From Mimachlamys varia (taxonomy: Eukaryota > Mollusca > Bivalvia > Pectinida > Pectinidae): a stretch of 64,000 nt of DNA. Position numbers and translations under genes: made by a program. A model generated the notes under the pieces. The model saw only the letters and a program-made list of their open reading frames with translations, did no database searches and had not been told where the DNA came from. How positions within the stretch are numbered: position 1 is the stretch's first letter; each line of letters opens with the position of its first letter. Shown one piece after another: positions 22,831 through 35,843 of this stretch. The stretch is from NCBI GenBank assembly GCA_947623455.1, contig OX392538.1, positions 23,931,001 to 23,995,000 on the forward strand, written 5' to 3'.

Positions 22831-25824
22831 GGGTGGCATGTTTGACCAAAAATTAATCTAAACCTTACACAAATTTGTATTATTTCGATATTCGATATGT
22901 GATACCGTCATATGAAAAGATCATCATTTATGAAATGTCTTGGATACGAGAAAATTACTCATTGTAATAATATTCCGGGATAATTGTCTAACCCAAGTAA
23001 ACCTAGAGGGACGCAACCTAAAACAGTGCATTGTGGGTAAGCGTAACGAAAAGGACCAAAGGTTTAATAAAACCTTAGACCAATTCAAGATGCTTCAATG
23101 TCCAAAACTTAAGTCTTGATTCTGCCCCAGTGTTACACGTTGGTCGCCTCCACCTAAGTCGCCGCAGACAATCATGATCTATTATACAACAGGCGTTGTT
23201 ATGGTGTCCTACGTACGCGCACTCACAACCCCAATCAAAGTCCCTGCACAACAGGATGTGCAGCTAACATTGCTATAGTAACATATATGCACCTCCTCCT
23301 CCTCCTCTCCTCCTCCTCTCCTCCTCTCATTCCTTCTAAATCTAAAGTGCAGGGCACATGCTCTTTACTTGATGTCAATACATTTTCTTGACATAAAAAA
23401 AGTTCACAATCAGCAGTAACGTGACAAAACGCACGAGGATCTGAGTCATACTGGGGGATTGATGAAGGGTTTATATATACATACATCACTGTCACACACC
23501 ACAATACGGTACTTATTGCTGCAGCCTCCGGTGTGATCATTAACACAAGCTGTTACTCGCTCATTATTGAACGAAAACCTGACAAAACATTTTCAGGTCG
23601 TAACGAATTTGGGACTTATTGCGTTATTACATTCTCACCATGTTGTTCTATTGAACATGCCAAATCGGCCAGATAATATGCGTGAATCTTCAAAAATATT
23701 TGTGTGACCATATCTAGGACAGAAATAACAACTTAAGTGAAGTGTAATTATTGAGTGTCACAAAATCAGAAATAGTATACCAGTCTTACTATACGAATCT
23801 CAGTCGGCAATCATCGGCAGTTTCCGTATGGAATTCTTCAGCGTCAATGGTTTCCGATAGTCCAAATCTCCCGAAAATCAAAATAGGTCAACATGCTACT
23901 GCATTTCTGATTTTCCATCATGTTTTGGTTGGAAGGTTAACGTAAGTTCGGGAAAAATACCACGAACTTCCCCTCTTTTAAAAGTTTGTCCCCATTGTCT
24001 TACAATAGCAATATGGATGAGTATTACAAGTGATGTGAAAAAATAAGTTACATTGAGAAAAACTTAGGTTAAAAAAATGGGACTAAAATAGGTCTATACC
24101 TTTTACTTATAACGTCCTTTAGCGGAGGTTGATGAGAGAAAACAATAAAGTATACCAGAAGAAATACTCTATACCTGGCCATGAAGGCGATCAAATACCT
24201 TTGCATGTCCAATTGGAATGGTGAAGAATATAGCTACATTGTACATGTACTGGCAGAAATATAAAAGTTGGATTGTTGAAGAATATAGCTACTGTTAGAA
24301 ATATAAAAATTGGTTTCATTTGTTTTGTTTTGTTTTTGTGGTTTTTTTATCGGGGTTATCAAGACACTACAGAAATGTAAGAATTGGAAGAAAAGAAAAT
24401 TATATTTGAGGTTCACAAATGTTTCTAGAGTGTGTTCCTACAATTTCTACTCAACAAAGGAATGTAGAAAAATAACAAATTTGCAGAAAGTGTCCCATAA
24501 CTGGACATTTCATCGAGTTATAACGCGGTTTTCATTTTATTTTCCAGTAAAAAGTAAAATCTAACTAGTTCTGTATAATTTTTAATCGTGTATTACGAAA
24601 ATGTGTATATCATGTACCGTGCCACTACTCAAATGCGATAAATGTGGCTATGGAGGCTCCAGCAAACCTCGGGGACTAAAAAATATACCAGCAGAGTCTG
24701 CCACCCCTTATCATTAAAAATGACGTAGCACCCTCACATGCTGCACCTTTTAAATTTAGTACAATGTCATAGATACAGTATGCCGAAAAAAAAATAATTA
24801 AAATTAAACTGCATCATATACAGCTGTTTCTCCCATATTAGTTATTAGTTATCTCCCCTTCTAAGAATGTAACTGGCTTCGATACAGTCATGATTCCCGT
24901 ATTTTCTATGAAGTAAACAATAAAGTATAGGTAAGCATTAATCCATAGCATACTCCCCATCAACTCTCGACCGATATAAGTATAACACAGGAATTTCTAA
25001 CTCACCGTTCATACATCGTTAAGCTTAGAAAACGTGATACATATACTACTTTTTTCTTTCTCACGTTTACAAATATTTTTATTTCAGTCAAGAAGCATTT
25101 GACTTACATAATTTTCATAATTCCAACTACTTATAATAATTTAGATTCCTTTAAGAATGACGTTGCATCGATACACATAATTGTAACACGATACAAGTGT
25201 TCGTGCGCCCACGTCATACATTCACTTCGGGTGAATCAACTTTACTTTATTCTCAATTTCAAAATTCCACGCATGGCCAAACAAACTCAAAAGTTTCCAT
25301 TTTCTAAAATGCCATTCAATATTTTTAAACTTAGTTGGCTACGGTGCATGATACCGCATTATATAGTGTATCCATGCTCCCTTACCTATTGGAAACTCAT
25401 ACACATTCAGGTATTTCGATATTAAAATGCAAATCCAGTGATTTTAAATCAATAATATTAACACGTTTGAATTGTAAATTTCTTGATTATGATTGTTCCG
25501 TTTTGTAAGTGTGGAGGCAGGATAAGACTTGTATCGTCTTCTTTCACGAACTGCTTTGGTCGGGACATTTCAGGTCTAAAGTCTACAGATGGAGCAAATC
25601 TAGACACCTATACGGGCGTTATAGTTTTCTCTTGCCTCCAAAGAAATAATTCTTTTACACAAACCTTTCTAAACAGGCCACCTCAACAAGTGCCTCCCAT
25701 TTCAGAGTAGTTCAACGTAAAACTCTCTATACCGACCGCTATTTCGTATAACTTGCTATAACGGTCACTCCTTCTTGTAGGAATGTGTAATTAATGTCCT
25801 CCCTTTTGGAGCAACCCCTTAAAC
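22831..25824. other. Noncoding stretch
   Basis: There is an interrupted CTC microsatellite at about 23288-23335. Otherwise no gene, RNA or repeat family is recognised. Short open frames at 24310, 25099 and 25483 show no domain-like composition. Confidence 0.5.
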
Positions 25825-27990
25825 CGATCATTCCTATATGTAACTCCCTAGACCGACCACTCCTACATGTAACTCCCTAGACCGACCACTCCTACATGTA
25901 ACTCCCTATACCGACCACTCCTACAAGTAACTCCCTAGACCGACCTCTCCTACATGTAACTCCCTAGACCGACCACTTCTACATGTAAGTCCCTATACTG
26001 ACCACTCCAACATGTAACTCCCTAGACCGACCACTCCAACATGTAACTCCCTAGACCGACCACTCCTACATATAACTCCCTAGACCGACCACTCTTACAT
26101 GTAACTCCCTAGTCCGACCACTCTTACATGTAACTCCCTATACCGACCACTCCTACATATAACTCCCTATACCGACCTCTCCTACATGTAACTCCCTAGA
26201 CCGACCACTCCTACATGTAAGTCCCTATACTGACCACTCCAACATGTAACTCCCTAGACCGACCACTCCAACATGTAACTCTCTAGACCGACCACTCCTA
26301 CATGTAACTCCCTAGACCGACCACTCTTACATGTAACTCCCTAGACCGACCACTCTTACATGTAACTCCCTATACCGACCACTCCTACATATAACTCCCT
26401 ATACCGACCTCTCCTACATGTAAGTCCCTAGACCGACCACTCCTACATATAACTCCCTAGACCGACCACTCCTACATGTAACTCCCTAGACCGACCACTC
26501 TTACATGTAACTCCCTAGACCGACCACTCCTACATGTAACTCCCTAGACCGACCACTCTTACATGTAACTCCCTAGACCGACCACACCTACATGTAACTC
26601 CCTATACCGACCACTCCTATATGTAACTCCCTAGACCGACCACTCCTACATGTAACTCCCTAGACCGACCACTCCTACATGTAACTCCCTAGACCGACCA
26701 CACCTACATGTAACTCCCTATACCGACCACTCCTATATGTAACTCCTTACACCGACCACTCCTATATGTAACTCCCTATACCGACCACTCCTATATGTAA
26801 CTCCCTATACCGACCACTCCTACATGTAACTCCCTAGACCGACCACTCCTACTTGTAACTCCCTAGACCGACCACTCCTACATGTAACTCCCTAGACCGA
26901 CCACTCCAACATGTAACTCCCTAGACCGACCACTCCTACATTTAACTCCCTAGACCGACCACTCCTACAAGTAACTCCCTAGACCGACCTCTCCTACATG
27001 TAACTCCCTAGACCGACCACTCCTACATGTAAGTCCCTATACTGACCACTCCAACATGTAACTCCCTAGACCGACCACTCCAACATGTAACTCCCTAGAC
27101 CGACCACTCCTACATGTAACTCCCTAGACCGACCTCTCCTACATATAACTCCCTAGACCGACCACTCCTACGTGTAACTCTCTAGACCGACCACTCCTAC
27201 ATGTAACTCCCTAGACCGACTACTCCAACATGTAACTCCCTAGACCGACCACTCCTACATGTAACTCCCTAGACCGACCACTCCTACATGTAACTCCCTA
27301 GACCGACCACTCCTACATGTAACTCCCTATACCGACCGTTTCTACATGTAACTCCCTATACCGACCACTCCTACATGTAACTCCCTAGACCGACCACTCC
27401 TACATGTAACTCCCTAGACCGACTACTCCAACATGTAACTCCCTAGACCGACCACTCCTACATGTAACTCCCTAGACCGACCACTCCTACATGTAACTCC
27501 CTAGACCGACCACTCTTACATGTAACTCCCTATACCGACCACTCCTACATATAACTCCCTATACCGACCTCTCCTACATATAACTCCCTAGACCGACCAC
27601 TCCTACGTGTAACTCTCTAGACCGACCACTCCTACATGTAACTCTCTAGACCGACCACTCCTACATGTAACTCCCTAGACCGACCACTCCTACAAGTAAC
27701 TTCCTAGACCGACCACTCCTACATGTAACTCCCTATACCGACAACTTCTACATGTAACTCCCTAGACCGACCACTCCTACGTGTAACTCTCTATACCGAC
27801 CACTCCTGCATGTAACTTCCTAGACCGACCACTCCTACATGTAACTCCCTAAACCCAAAACCCTTACGTGTTATTCCCTATACCGACCACTCCTACATGT
27901 AACTCCCTAAACCCAAAACCCTTACGTGTTATTGTAACTTCATAGACCGACCACTCCTGCATGTAACTTCATAGACCGACCACTCCCTAG
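25825..27990. repeat. 29-bp minisatellite, about 74 units, with higher-order structure
   Basis: The unit is 29 bp, with CTAGACCGACCACTCC followed by TACATGTAACTCC. Common variants are CTATACC for CTAGACC, CCAACATG or CTTACATG for CCTACATG, and CTCTCC for CACTCC. A distinctive variant carrying AAGTCCCTATACTGACC recurs at about 25987, 26219 and 27031. These spacings are 232 and 812 bp, which are 8 and 28 units. The right end decays into irregular units (27850-27990) and a C-tract (about 28012-28027). Because 29 is not a multiple of 3 it cannot code a regular peptide. It ends about 500 bp before exon A. Confidence 0.95.
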
Positions 27991-28029
27991 CCCTTCCACT
28001 CGTTCATGCAACCCCCCCCCCCCCCCCAC

Positions 28030-28507
28030 CTCTTCTATACCCAACTTTTTAGAACGACCTTTGTCAGATGTATACCTCTGCATACCGACCAGCTAAGTAA
28101 TTACAATTGAACCAGCACGTATCTCCCTCACACTCCTTTAAACAGTCATTAACACGCTACTATGAACCCTGTTTTGTACCTGCGTTAAAGCTCTGTACAC
28201 ATATTTATCAAAACTATGTGATGTCACACAACCACCTCGGCTATTTTTAGCTGTAGAGTTTAAGGTCTTGCCTGCTGATAAAGCACTCATACACGTTACA
28301 CATTTATATTCCTATACACACATTTTGCTGGTGGGTGAGAGATTTCGACGGGAACTACCTACCTTTTCGAGAAGGTTTATACCACCTGGTAAACAAGTTG
28401 TTTACGTTCGGGTGATCTCAGCAGACGTTTTAGGATCGATCGGCGTTCAGAGGAAAACATGTTTAAAATGATCAACTTGCAGATTTGTTTATCAGTTATG
28501 ATCACAG
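28030..28507 (+). promoter_or_regulatory. Interval between minisatellite and exon A; possible 5' flank or intron end
   Basis: It holds no recognised domain. The small open frame at 28268-28471 is not credible as a protein. The interval ends with TTTATCAGTTATGATCACAG before TCCTACATG. That could be an acceptor (AG at 28506-28507) or simply 5' UTR. A transcription start cannot be placed. Confidence 0.25.
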
Positions 28508-28513
28508 TCCTAC

Positions 28514-28975
28514 ATGATGGAAGTCGTGAAATTTAAGTTGAAAACTAATTCTAAAATGGATCCAACGACTTCTAGATATCTCGTTGTGGATTATATAAAC
28601 TACCGACTAACAAAACAGGGAATAACCTGGGCGGACTGCCCTCCTCTCCTGAGCCAGCCGACGGAAATTCATTTGACGTTACGCAAAATGGGTGATGAAT
28701 TCGAGGATAGATATGCTGTACAGTTTTCTGATCTAGGAGGTCAGCTTAATATGAGTCAATATAATGCATATCCTACATTCAACACGGCAGTCGGGGAATT
28801 ATTTCATGATGGTGTAAACTGGGGCAGGATTGTCGCCCTTTTTGCTTTCAGTGGTACCCTAGCGAAAAAATTCTGTCAACAACATATGGTGGAACTTGTG
28901 ACGTCATTAATTGACTGGACGTCACAATATCTAGACAATCAGCTTGAAAACTGGATTGAAAGTCATGGTGGCTGG
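28514..28975 (+). CDS. Bcl-2 family core exon A (BH4-BH3-BH1-BH2), pro-survival type
   Basis: This exon encodes the globular part of a Bcl-2-like apoptosis regulator. Numbered from the ATG at 28514, I see BH4 at residues 22-32 (YLVVDYINYRL), BH3 at 55-66 (LRKMGDEFE core), BH1 at 95-114 with the diagnostic NWGR at 102-105, and BH2 at 147-154 (WIESHGGW). BH4 plus a GDEFE-type BH3 is the pattern of survival members (Bcl-2, Bcl-xL, Bcl-w) rather than Bax or Bak. The coding part ends at TGG followed by GTAGGT, the intron position used in vertebrate BCL2, BCL2L1 and BCL2L2. The unspliced frame stops six bases past GTAGGT, at 28985-28987. An in-frame TGA lies at 28499-28501. Possible starts are 28514, 28517 (A at -3, G at +4) and 28556 (A at -3, G at +4); the last aligns with a Met in exon B and gives a Bcl-w-like N-terminus. 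An AG at 28506-28507 could be an acceptor if a 5' noncoding exon exists. Family identity is very secure; start and transcript structure are not. Confidence 0.93.
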
Positions 28976-31755
28976 GTAGGTATTTAGAATCCCTCTATAT
29001 AAAGCACTGAAAAAATATACGAATTATCTCCCTTGATGAGTTTCTTGATCTTTTCCGATTCCCAAAATATATCTATTTCTCTTTTATCATGTAAATTAGT
29101 GTATCTTGTGAGAGTGGGAAAAATCATCAAGTTCGTTGCTTTCGTTTATGATTTGGCTATTGTGACGTCATTTATGTCGTGACGTCATAACAGTCTGTAT
29201 CTATGACCATGCGCTTCACTTATCCCGATTTGGAAAACTAATTACCACCGTTGAAATATTGTCGGTGTTTGAGTTTTGCCGTCTATCAAAATCGTTATAT
29301 TTAACTCCTTTAGACTTGTTTTAGTCCGAGTGTCAAGTAATAAGAGTTGTCTCGCTTTAATCTGGACGCCCATTCGTTAGGGTGATTATCGATCGATACT
29401 GTTTTATATTTAATCTGTGTGGGAGAACATTATGATTTCAAAATCAGAGCGAAACATTGATTTACCTATCGTTACAGCATGATTGCGTCATCACGTAGGA
29501 AACATTAATATACATAGAAATACACTTGGCTTATTGGATACTTCTAGCTGACTGACATGAATAACAATATTGGATCACGTGTATTCTCTAGATTCTTTTT
29601 AGATTTTAGATTTTTCTCGAATCTATATAAATGTCGATGTGTTTGTTATAGGCTGGTTCATTGTAACTTAATTGTGGATTGAAGCTTGACACAGAAAAAA
29701 TACTGTTAATATTTATTTTAATTCCAAACATGGTATATATACAGTACTACTAGAGATTTACATATGATAATTAGTGTGCCTAAGCATTATAATTATATTT
29801 GCCCTTTAAACCTAGACAGTAACGATGATTACATTCCCTAAAATATGCACCTTTCATCTGAAATGATCACTTCTATACAATACACTATATGTATTTGATT
29901 CCGTCAGTGTCTAGAACTTTCATTTCATCTAATCAGTCAATCGGTCCATATCTTTATCAATAAACTCTATTTTAGATTGTGATGTGTACCCTGGTCTCCG
30001 ATCGTTAGCAACCCACCCACACATCCCGACCGATATCTATTACACACAGGAAGCCACTCCCTCAGGCTCGTGGGGAATGCTTTTTGTCCTAAATACATCA
30101 ATGGGTCTGTCTGGTTGTTAAAATAGCATTACGCAATACGTTTTTTAACTGTGAAATTATATCGGACCGTTAGATTAGATTATGTAAGCATGTAACTGTC
30201 ACCTGATTTGAATTTAGCATGATTTGAAAAAAAGGTAACCAGACGATATCCTTCCTCTCTACGTGGAAGCAAAAAAATCAGTGAAATGGAAAATACATAA
30301 ATTTATAAATGTGGTCTAGTAAGTATTACCGAAGATATGTACTAGATCCTAACAAACAAATGCTCGTTGGATGCGTATTACTGGAAATGGATATATGATC
30401 GTGGAAGTTATAGCGACAGTACGGACAAATAAATTGTCAAATTTTCAAGGCTATCCGCCTCTTTATCAAGACACATAAAATACACGTTACATCAAATATG
30501 TCAAAAATGTTGTTTCTAATTGTTGAGGACAGCTACTGAGCGTATATATTAGGTAGTTTTTAGATTTTATAAATATAGGCCTATATATAAAAATAATATC
30601 TTGAAATATTTATTTTGACCTGTTGCACACACCCAACAAACACTAGTCAAGTGCAAGAGACAAGTTGGGCATTTGCATAACCTGGTTGTTTTGTAATAGA
30701 TTGTGATATTTATTTAGCAGCTAATCTATGTCTCTTCAAAATTTACTGCATACTTAAATAACAAATCATCTAAGCTTCACGTGCGATATGTGGATTTCGA
30801 CATATAGCGTGGTTTAATGTATGTGTATTCTTTTTCATAAAATAATTCAGTTACAAGGTGCATAGCAACAGCCTGTATTAAAACCAACAATATATACGTT
30901 TATCTCTTTGGGTTTTTCCAATATACATATACATGAAGTGCATTTTTTTACCGACATGATTGTTCGAATGATATGTTTTCCATTAGTACATATATAAATA
31001 TTACACTTATGAAAACGAAAACATCTAACGGCTTTATTTTATTCAAATTTTAAACATCATGTCGGTTTAGACAATTTTGAATGTGTGTGACCAGGGACGT
31101 ATACGTCCCTGGTATGACCGAAGTCTATTATAAAATGCGTCGTCTGTATGCAACATTTTGGATTAACTTGACTACCTCTGAGTCTCGTCATAATAAGTAT
31201 TATACACTTCGTTGTCATTATCTCAAATTTAGTACAAATTGGATAACAAAGCAAATTTTCGAAAAAGCTGCCTGCACTTTCAAATATTTCGCAAGTGCAC
31301 CGATCCCAAATCGTTTATCTCACTAGTTTATGAATCGCATTCATGCGTAGTATTTGTGTTGACCTTTATACGATAGTATAACCTTTGAACTTTGACCTCG
31401 AGCTATTCCATTCATTCGTTATATATACGGTCATTGAAAAATGACTATTTTGTCGGTTTTAGTTTTGCTAAAAATTATGTGTATATAACCTGTAGACACA
31501 GTTATTTTATATATAACTGAAATATTGGGAAATTCCATGAAATATGTTCCATAAGTGAAAATTGAGCAGCCCTATCGATCTTATGACGTATTGTGTTTGT
31601 GTCAAGCGGCCCTTGCTACGAGATCGACCAGCAGGAGGAAGAGGAGGTCAGAGTGGGAATGATTGGCGTATTTCTCGGAAAATGTAGAAAGCTTTAGGCC
31701 GACAACCAGGGAAGTACTATGCCATTATGTTGTTGTGCCTTACGATGTTCGAGAT
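28976..31755. other. Region between the two Bcl-2 core exons
   Basis: No coding exon was recognised here. I looked for a membrane-anchor exon that would make exon A a self-contained gene. The two nearest candidates (a short FVAFVY-like frame at 29131 and an open frame after AG at 30050) lack the D-x-F-V-E-F/L-Y start, the basic cluster or a proper pyrimidine tract. CRE-type TGACGTCA octamers occur at 29162-29169 and 29180-29187, and a 24-bp palindrome lies at 31090-31113. Upstream control elements for exon B may lie in this interval, but no TATA box or initiator can be asserted. Confidence 0.5.
31090..31113. repeat. Perfect 24-bp palindrome
   Basis: ACCAGGGACGTA is followed directly by its reverse complement. 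It contains the same CAGGGACGT motif as the hairpin at 15265-15293. It looks like joined ends of an inverted-repeat element, or a solo palindromic footprint. Confidence 0.85.
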
Positions 31756-32199
31756 ATGAGTTTAAACAACAATATTGAGATGAACCCGACGAGTTATAGG
31801 TACCTGGTGGTCGATTTCATAAATTACCGGCTGAGCCGACATGGATATACATGGGATAACTGTCCACCTTTGGAAGCTCGAACTAATAATGTTCACAGAA
31901 CTTTACGAGCTCTTGGTGATGAATTCGAAGAGCGGTTTAGGACTCAGTTCGATGATATGGTGAATCAGTTACATATTACGCCGAATACAGCATACCCGAC
32001 CTTCCATCAGGTGGTTCAAGAGCTGTTCATTGACGGTGTAAATTGGGGTCGAATCGTAGCTTTATTCGGATTCGGAGGTGCAATAGCAGTAGACTGTGTT
32101 AATAAAGGGATGCCACATTTAGTCGATTCTATCGTGGAATGGGTTTCAACATATGTAGAAAATAATTTGGACCAATGGGTTACTACCAGTGGAGGTTGG
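31756..32199 (+). CDS. Bcl-2 family core exon B, paralogue of exon A
   Basis: This is a second complete Bcl-2 core, 2.8 kb downstream of exon A on the same strand. From the ATG at 31756 the motifs are BH4 at 16-26 (YLVVDFINYRL), BH3 at 49-60 (LRALGDEFE core), NWGR at 96-99 in BH1, and BH2 at 141-148 (WVTTSGGW). The ATG at 31780 (MNPT) aligns with exon A's MDPT. From those Met residues both cores are exactly 140 residues with no gap, and I count 73 identical (about 52%). The exon ends at TGG with a consensus donor GTAAGT at 32200, phase 0. Read-through stops at 32209-32211. The frame is open from 31663, after a TGA at 31660-31662, but holds no ATG before 31756, so the 31 upstream codons are probably untranslated or intronic. 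There are no internal stops or frameshifts, and divergence is conservative within motifs, so it looks functional. Predicted role: binding of BH3-only, Bax or Bak-like partners. Confidence 0.93.
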
Positions 32200-35100
32200 G
32201 TAAGTAAATGAGAACGCTAAACACTGTTGTAAAGGGGTCTCCAACAAAGAACCCCACATGTAAACAAAGCCTCCCCCGTCGTGGCCAATCCGACAGGGCG
32301 TCAGAAGATATAAACTTTCCACATGACTGATCTTTTATGTCAACAAATGTTACCCCACCTAGTTTGACTGATGTCTCATGACTCAGGGATTTAGATTTAT
32401 ATGTCCACAATATGCATAGAATAACAAATATCATGCAATTTAACTATGCAGACTAAAACCATCCTTAAAATATTTCATGCTATTATCAAGTCAGCTTTGG
32501 GTGAACCAACTAGGCCTATAGTCTACAGATTTTATGAAAGTTTGTTTTCTTGAGTTGTATATATGATATAGTGTTTATTATATAACTTTATATATATGCC
32601 ACATGTACAGACGTATGCAATATAATTCTGCATGTAGTTTTAAATTCTGTAAAGTGTATATTGTCTGTGTTGTAATTCGAAAAACAGCTGTTATATATGT
32701 CATCCTCAAAATCCATATTCAGAATTATGATATCAAACACTGTTTTGATATATATATATTTTTTAGCATGTGTACATCTTCATTGATCTCTTTATCAATA
32801 TATAAAAGCCCTGCTAGCATGTCTTCCCATTTTCATGAAAGTTTCCCACGATCTGAGTTACCACAGCATTAGGATTTCTGTGATGATACAAAATTAATAA
32901 TGAATTGGTTAGTAATTTTCTAAATTTGGGTATAGATATTTTAATGATCAATATACCTAGATATATAAGACTCGGTGTACAGACAGATGTAACCCTCAGG
33001 GCTTTATCAGGTTTTGGGTATCAGACCCGGAGATCAAATTGGGATAAATTGATCAACATAACGGCTATTTGGGAAATTTTGACAAACACTATTATAACAA
33101 CTAAATACATTATTTCTTTCCTAAATTACTATTTAGTCATGACATTTACAGCCCATCTTTCTTGTTTCTAATTAAACTTAATGTGACAAGAAACTCCTCA
33201 AGCATATAAAACAACCAAATTTTTTTCAAGTGTTAACATTTGATTTGGGAATTTTTAAGAGGAAATGGGGAAAATCACAACTTTTTTTAACTGGGAATGG
33301 GTCCATTTGCCAGACCTAAAAAGAGGAGTGATAAAGCCCCGACGCTGTACTTATTTTAGACCACAGTGGTGTTCATGTGTCCATTGATAATTATGTGTAT
33401 GGTACAGTATATCAGAGATGCTGACAGTGAACTTTGAACAGCTACAGAGCAGTATTTGTGCTGCCGCAGACATAAGATTGATACAGTGGTTGTGCTAGGG
33501 GTTCGTATGTACAGCCACTTTCAAGTTTAAGAATTGATATTTTTCTGTGTAATGGTGTCAGTTTTGATAATAGTTTTTATATGACTTGGTCTCAGGCTGC
33601 TATATGAAATACCGGGTATATGACCAACAATCACAGATTCTGATGAAACATTAATTGTCCAGCATCATTATTAATGACTTTAGAAGAATGAGCAGTGATC
33701 TGCTAAAATTCAAAATGAATCTGGCATGAATATATACAGTATGTGATGAACAAAATTTGGATTTGGATCGTAAGAAACCTCATGAATATCAATTCTATTG
33801 TGAAATTAAATCATTAACGAAATAAAACTTAGATCAGGTATATGTAAAACAAGGAAAGAATGGAATAGAAATGTTGTGTATTTCGTTTAAAAATGATAAT
33901 TATAATTTTAACAAATGTAATACACCACAATACTTGTGTAAAATACTTGGAACTTCTCTATATGGGTATGGGTTTCTCAGGTATGCATGACTTTATTAGG
34001 CCAACACAAGATAAATGTTGTGTTTCCATATATGGCTCTTAAAACTTCAGGGAGATTGCCAGGCAAACACTTCCAAAATAAGTGTTTAAACAGACAAATG
34101 TTTTACATTAGATGTAGAAATGGAAAGCAGACTTTAGCATATAGGTATTAGTAGAGAAATTTGAGAGCAGATTCATGGGAAAAGAAGAAACACAAATTTC
34201 TTTTGGTCCAACCACAAGAATGTTGACGACAATTTAGTTTAACCAGTTATTTGTCTTGGATATGGTATGGTCATGCTGTGTGATCTTTCAAATGATAGAT
34301 ATCGCAGATCAATAATGTATGTCAGTGCAATTGTTATAGGTTAATATATTGATCTTGATGTCTGCGATATTCATGAAAGCAGGTCATGAAGTGCCATCTC
34401 GTCAGCGTCGGCTGTGTGTGGTATTCCATATACCTGGAACTGTGTTAAATCAGCTTATTATACTGGTGCCTAGTGGTACGGATATGTATGTAATATACGT
34501 ACCTACCTGGTATATCCAATTATATTACATACCTGTGTTGGTCATGTGACATTTGGATTTTGTAGGTACATACATGTATGTGTACAGTAGGTCGTGACCC
34601 AATGCAACATTCCTTTAAAGTAAAATTCTGTTTAATCGTTTTGTTCAAACCCAGTTTTGAAATTAATACATGTGATTGTGAACCTATAGATATATATATG
34701 CAGATAGAATGTACTTTTTGTGCAGTGGACAAGGTATGTCTTCATTATATACTGCTTTAGGTCTTAATCTTATTTTGACTGGGATCCAATAAATTGGAAT
34801 TCCCTACATTTTAAGACTTAAAAGTATTGTTCAAGGTTTAGCTGGTTTTTGTTTCAACTTAGCGGGTGAACATATTTTACACACCCACGTTCAAATTCTG
34901 ATGGGTTTTACTTGCATGTAAATACATAAATTTATTAATCAAGCACTTAATCTTCCCACAAGTGGTTAATTATGTAATATGATATGAATTATCAGATAAT
35001 TTCAATGTACATATCAGTATTGGACCTGATCATATCAAATCTTATTTTTGGGTGTGGAATTTAGCTATAGATAAAATGCAAGTTAACTATACATGTATAT

Positions 35101-35433
35101 ATATACTTTCATCCGTTCCGAAACAAAATGCTACTGTTAATTTGTTAAATTAGCTGTTCATGATTAAGGCCCTATTACCGTTACATACAATGTACAATTA
35201 ACCTTCAGTCTTTTTGAAATGTTTGCTAAATTATATGATCATTAATTCTGATATTATTTGGGAGATTTTGGATCTGGGCAATATTATAGGCTACAGTAGG
35301 GAAGGAACATTTTAAGATGGCGACTAAAACAGATTGGCAAATGTCGGTGTCTTCGCCAATGCCCAGCTCTTCTTATTGTCAAGCTTACGTGTTATATTTT
35401 ACTTTGGACAATTCATGTAATTACTATGTAATA

Positions 35434-35843
35434 CAGTGGACTCCACTTAATATCACCACTATTAATATCACATTCCTCTTTATATCATGTTTTTCCCAAG
35501 CACCATTTTTCTCTCTGTATATTTTCCTCTTAATATCTTGTTTTTTTTAACCAATCACATAAAATATCATGAAAATGATGTCATTTCCATTGACTTCAGA
35601 TACAAGTTGTACAAAATGTTGCTTAGAAAATAAAAAATAACCCCAAAAATGATTTTTAATTGAAATAATGTGATCTTTATATTGAAATATCTTCACAATG
35701 TACATTGAACAGCTTACTTTTATTAATGGAGATTGGAAATGCACTAGATTTGGTGAAAAAACAAGTTTGTCTTAATGTCACATTCCTGTTAATATCATGA
35801 TTTTGTCTGACAAATGCAACATGATATAAAGAGGAGTGCACTG
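35434..35843 (+). mobile_element. TA-flanked MITE with CAGTG ends, copy 2
   Basis: About 410 bp. The left end CAGTGGACTCCACTTAATATCA aligns with the reverse complement of the right end (TGATATAAAGAGGAGTGCACTG) with four mismatches. TA flanks both sides (35432-35433 and 35844-35845). It shares internal ATATCATG and TTTGTCTGACAAATGCAAC text with the 13544 copy. The frames that cross it are not genes. Confidence 0.8.

Noticed and set aside
25825..27990. Array of about 29-bp units resembling a CRISPR repeat length
   Set aside because: The units are directly head-to-tail with no unique spacers, and the genome is eukaryotic. It is a minisatellite.
28268..28471. 67-codon frame just before exon A
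   Set aside because: No motif, different frame, and no splice signal linking it to exon A; likely chance or 5' flank.
29131..29181. Short frame with an FVAFVY-like start as a tail exon for exon A
   Set aside because: No pyrimidine tract before the AG, only about 17 codons, no basic cluster and no convincing anchor.
30050..30122. Open frame after ACACAG as a tail exon for exon A
   Set aside because: It lacks the D-x-F-V-E start and a continuous hydrophobic span, and the acceptor context is poor.
31663..31755. N-terminal extension of exon B
   Set aside because: The open frame begins at a TTG after a TGA; the first ATG is at 31756. The extension has no similarity to exon A and is probably untranslated.
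35317..35550. Frame opening with a good-context ATG (AAGATGGCG)
   Set aside because: It runs into the TA-flanked MITE; the ATG context is also a YY1-type motif. No homologue recognised.
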